Assembly (NCBI GenBank): GCA_029237695.1
Contig: CM055265.1
Span: forward strand, 45,067,331-45,131,330
DNA from: Conchocele bisecta
Taxonomy: Eukaryota > Mollusca > Bivalvia > Lucinida > Thyasiridae
DNA length: 64,000 nt
Direction of reading: 5' to 3'
Made by a program: the position numbers and the translations under genes. A model generated the notes under the pieces. The model did no database searches, was not told where the DNA came from, and saw only the letters and a program-made list of their open reading frames with translations. Below, piece after piece: positions 61,799-64,000 of this stretch. How positions within the stretch are numbered: position 1 is the stretch's first letter; each line of letters opens with the position of its first letter.

Positions 61799-63140
61799 TT
61801 GTTGAGCCCGCTTGCAGAAAGCGAGACATAGTGATCACAATGATGTCCGGGTGTCTGTCCATCCATCCGTCCGTCCGTCCGTCCGTCCGGGCTAACACTG
61901 GGGGTTTAGGGGCTAGGGGGAGGAGCCTAAGACATTAGAATACAATATATTTATTCCGTTAGCCCCTGAACCTATTGTAGTTTAGGGGCTATTCCTTTGA
62001 TCTTTTAAAGAACAAATAGCCCATAAACCCAAAATGTTAGTACGTCCGTCCGTCTGCACGTCCGCACGTCCGTCCGTCCGTCCGGATACCTACTATCTCT
62101 GTAACCGTAAGTCAGAATTGCTTGAAACTTTGTATGCTTATTGGTCATCATCCATATATTCATTCTGTGTATCACTCATGCGGCCCATGTGTCCCAAGGT
62201 CAAGGTCTAATGACTTAGAAGTTTGCGTATTATAAAATCTGCGTTAAAGTTTTTACATACCTTATTGTCACTCCCGCTTGTACGTACTACTTTACGTCCA
62301 CATTTGCGTTAAAGTTTTTACGTATGTTATATCTCTGCAACCGCCTCACTCATTGACTTGAAACTTCATATGCATGTTTACCATCCTCCAGTTTGCGTTA
62401 AAGTGTTTGTAAACTTTACGTTAAAGTTTTTACGTATGTTATATCTCCTCAACCGCTTCATTCATTGACTTGGAACTTCATATGTATGTTTACCATCCTC
62501 CAAATATTCATTGTGCACAATACCCATGATGCCCACATGCCCAAGGTCAAGGTCAAATGTCTTAAGTTTGTGTTAAAGTCTTAGGAGCAGAGTAAAAGTT
62601 GATGAGGCCAAAAGATTTTGCTGTGGTAAGATCATCAGGCAACAAATCAGGATATTGTAAATTCAACTGCTGAATTTGGGCATTCTCGCCAGGTGTATTC
62701 TCAGCTCTAAATGTCTAAATATATTATTCATTCTATTCCTCGGTGGGTGTGACATCCTGGCCGCGGCCATTCTGGTATCTCCACAATCGTTACTCCAATT
62801 TACTTCAAACTTCCAATACTTCCTTTTCATCATCCATATTTTCATTCTATAGCCTGCCCATGTTGTCCACATGCCCAAGGTCAAATGTCTTTGTGTTAAA
62901 GTTTTTACATACCTTATATCTCCACATCACTTGCTCCGATTTACTTCCAACTTCAAATAATTCTTCCATATCATCCATATTTTCATTCTATAGCCCACCC
63001 ATGCAGCCTACATGCCCAAGATCAAGGTCAAATGACTTAAAATTTGTGTTAACCCTTAATTCAAACTTCACATAAATACACTCTTAGACCATCAAACGCC
63101 TCGACGGGCTCGACATGTATGCGGGCCACGGCCATCTGGT
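61799..63140. mobile_element. Helentron-like module with GAGCCCGC / GCGGGC caps
   Basis: Begins TTGTTGAGCCCGCTTGC...GAAAGCGAGACATAG, has CCGT microsatellites (61862-61890, 62040-62085), and repeated text on TACGTATGTTATATCTCTGC, GACTTGAAACTTCATATG and GCCCAAGGTCAAGGTC. It ends ACGGGCTCGACATGTATG, CGGGCCACGGCCATCTGG. It holds no gene; a CCTGGCCGCGGCCATTCTGG near 62757 may be an inner end of a nested relative. Confidence 0.5.
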
Positions 63141-63144
63141 TTCT

Positions 63145-63290
63145 TGTAAATATTCAGTTCTGATTTTGGGATCCCCCCCCCCCCCATTTGTACAGGTAAT
63201 ATATGGGATTTAGTACTAAACCCATTCACCCGGCCTTAATTTACCTCAGCTGTTGATAGGCAGTTAAACCCCAACAAATAAACAAACACA
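63145..63290 (+). mobile_element. SINE 3' portion with AAAC-type tail
   Basis: TTCAGTTCTGATTTTGGGAT, a C-run, TTTAGTACTAAACCCATTC, CAGCTGTTGATAGGCAG and CCCCAACAAATAAACAAACA. Same family as 20806-20968 and 60855-60943. Confidence 0.6.
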
Positions 63291-63635
63291 ATTTAGATAT
63301 CTCATAAATTTGTCGAACAAACAAATATTGAATGAACCCTACATGTATGTTGTAATATAGTAATATATTGCAAGCAATACTGAAGTGTATGTACAGTATA
63401 TACGGTAGCATTCACTTCAACTTGGTGCATTTTAAACATGATTTTATGCTTATCAAACTCTTATAGCCATTTATCGCGTAATCACTTCCATTCACTACAT
63501 TTTTTTTCTAATGCATATTTGTTCTGTTGATCGCTGCCCCCACCCCAGTGTGCTGGTCTCCAGTTGTTGATCAGTTTTTATGTTCCCCGAAAAAACAATT
63601 CAAGGGTACATATAATTGTCTGTCCAAGATTTGCA

Positions 63636-63873
63636 TTAACCCTTACACTGCTATCTTAATTTTTTGTTTTCTGCTGTTTATTTTCTATTTTCCATTTTTA
63701 TCATCAAAAACATTCTTTGACAGCACTTTTGAATAATTTACAACATGCTTTGACAGCACTTCAGAATCATTTCCATTGGAAATGATTCTGAATTGCTGTC
63801 AAAACATGTTTTTATGCAAAATATAAAAGCAACAGCAGACCACAATTGCTGTGTGTAGTGGTCTAAGGGTTAA
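63636..63873. mobile_element. TTAA-type hairpin MITE (family 1)
   Basis: Begins TTAACCCTTACACTGCTATC, carries the hairpin CAGCACTTCAGAATCATTTCC with its complement and ends TAGTGGTCTAAGGGTTAA. The sequence after 63873 (AAAGTTTTCGACTGCCTGC, GAAGGTCAAGGTCA at the window end) belongs to another GGTCAAGGTCA-type module. Confidence 0.7.
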
Positions 63874-64000
63874 AGTTTTCGACTGCCTGCTATCTCTTTT
63901 ACCGTATGTCGGATTGGCTTGATACATCATATACTTGTCATCATCCATAGTTTCATTTTGTAGCCCACCCAAGCGGCGCCTGTGCTGAAGGTCAAGGTCA

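Overview
The window reads as invertebrate animal nuclear DNA, most likely from a bivalve mollusc. It is AT-rich, has no bacterial operons or ribosome-binding sites, and is almost wholly built of transposable elements: foldback and MITE families, non-LTR retrotransposon and SINE debris, a hAT transposon with a spliced transposase, and long tandem-repeat modules resembling the Helitron-related (Helentron, 'pearl') elements of bivalves. The taxon is an inference; no host single-copy gene was recognised.

Layout. (1) Bases 1-12450 are one nested structure. A foldback element with arms of more than 2 kb (1-2770 against 3520-3815 plus 9606-12450) received a 5.8-kb hAT transposon in its right arm (3816-9605, ends CAGGGATGAGA/TCTCATCCCTG, flanked by CATTAT). 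That element carries an apparently intact two-exon hAT transposase on the minus strand. Each arm holds one more private insertion. (2) Bases 12450-22240 hold MITEs, hairpins and a 5'-truncated non-LTR retrotransposon with an uninterrupted 744-codon reverse transcriptase frame. (3) Bases 22240-30898 hold Helentron-like modules filled with tandem arrays of about 170 bp or about 440 bp. (4) Bases 30899-48906 are a Polinton/Maverick, a virus-like self-synthesising DNA transposon, inserted inside one 440-bp array; the interrupted satellite resumes at 48907. (5) Bases 49078-64000 return to MITEs, SINE pieces and two large 170-bp satellite modules (54873-57938, 58101-60061).

The Polinton is the main object. 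It has about 0.6-kb terminal inverted repeats, a protein-primed-type family B DNA polymerase, a retroviral-type integrase, a packaging ATPase, a double-jelly-roll-type major capsid protein, a fibre-like protein with about seven 45-50-residue shaft repeats, and a set of small conserved membrane or virion-associated proteins. Polymerase, integrase, capsid, fibre and a large membrane protein are broken by stops and frameshifts, while several small genes remain open. The copy is therefore a fossil in this genome. By family knowledge the polymerase would copy the element, the integrase insert it, and the ATPase and capsid proteins make particles.

Three features of the Polinton look unusual. A C2HC/C2H2-type zinc-finger plus coiled-coil gene lies inside the terminal repeats, so it exists twice, and each copy is broken at a different place. 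A family of short palindromes (CCAAT-core-ATTGG types) is scattered through the interior, in coding regions on both strands, adding similar short peptides to unrelated proteins. Near-identical AATTAAT-type AT-rich leaders precede several start codons, including a 58-bp bidirectional spacer between the capsid gene and a divergent membrane-protein gene.
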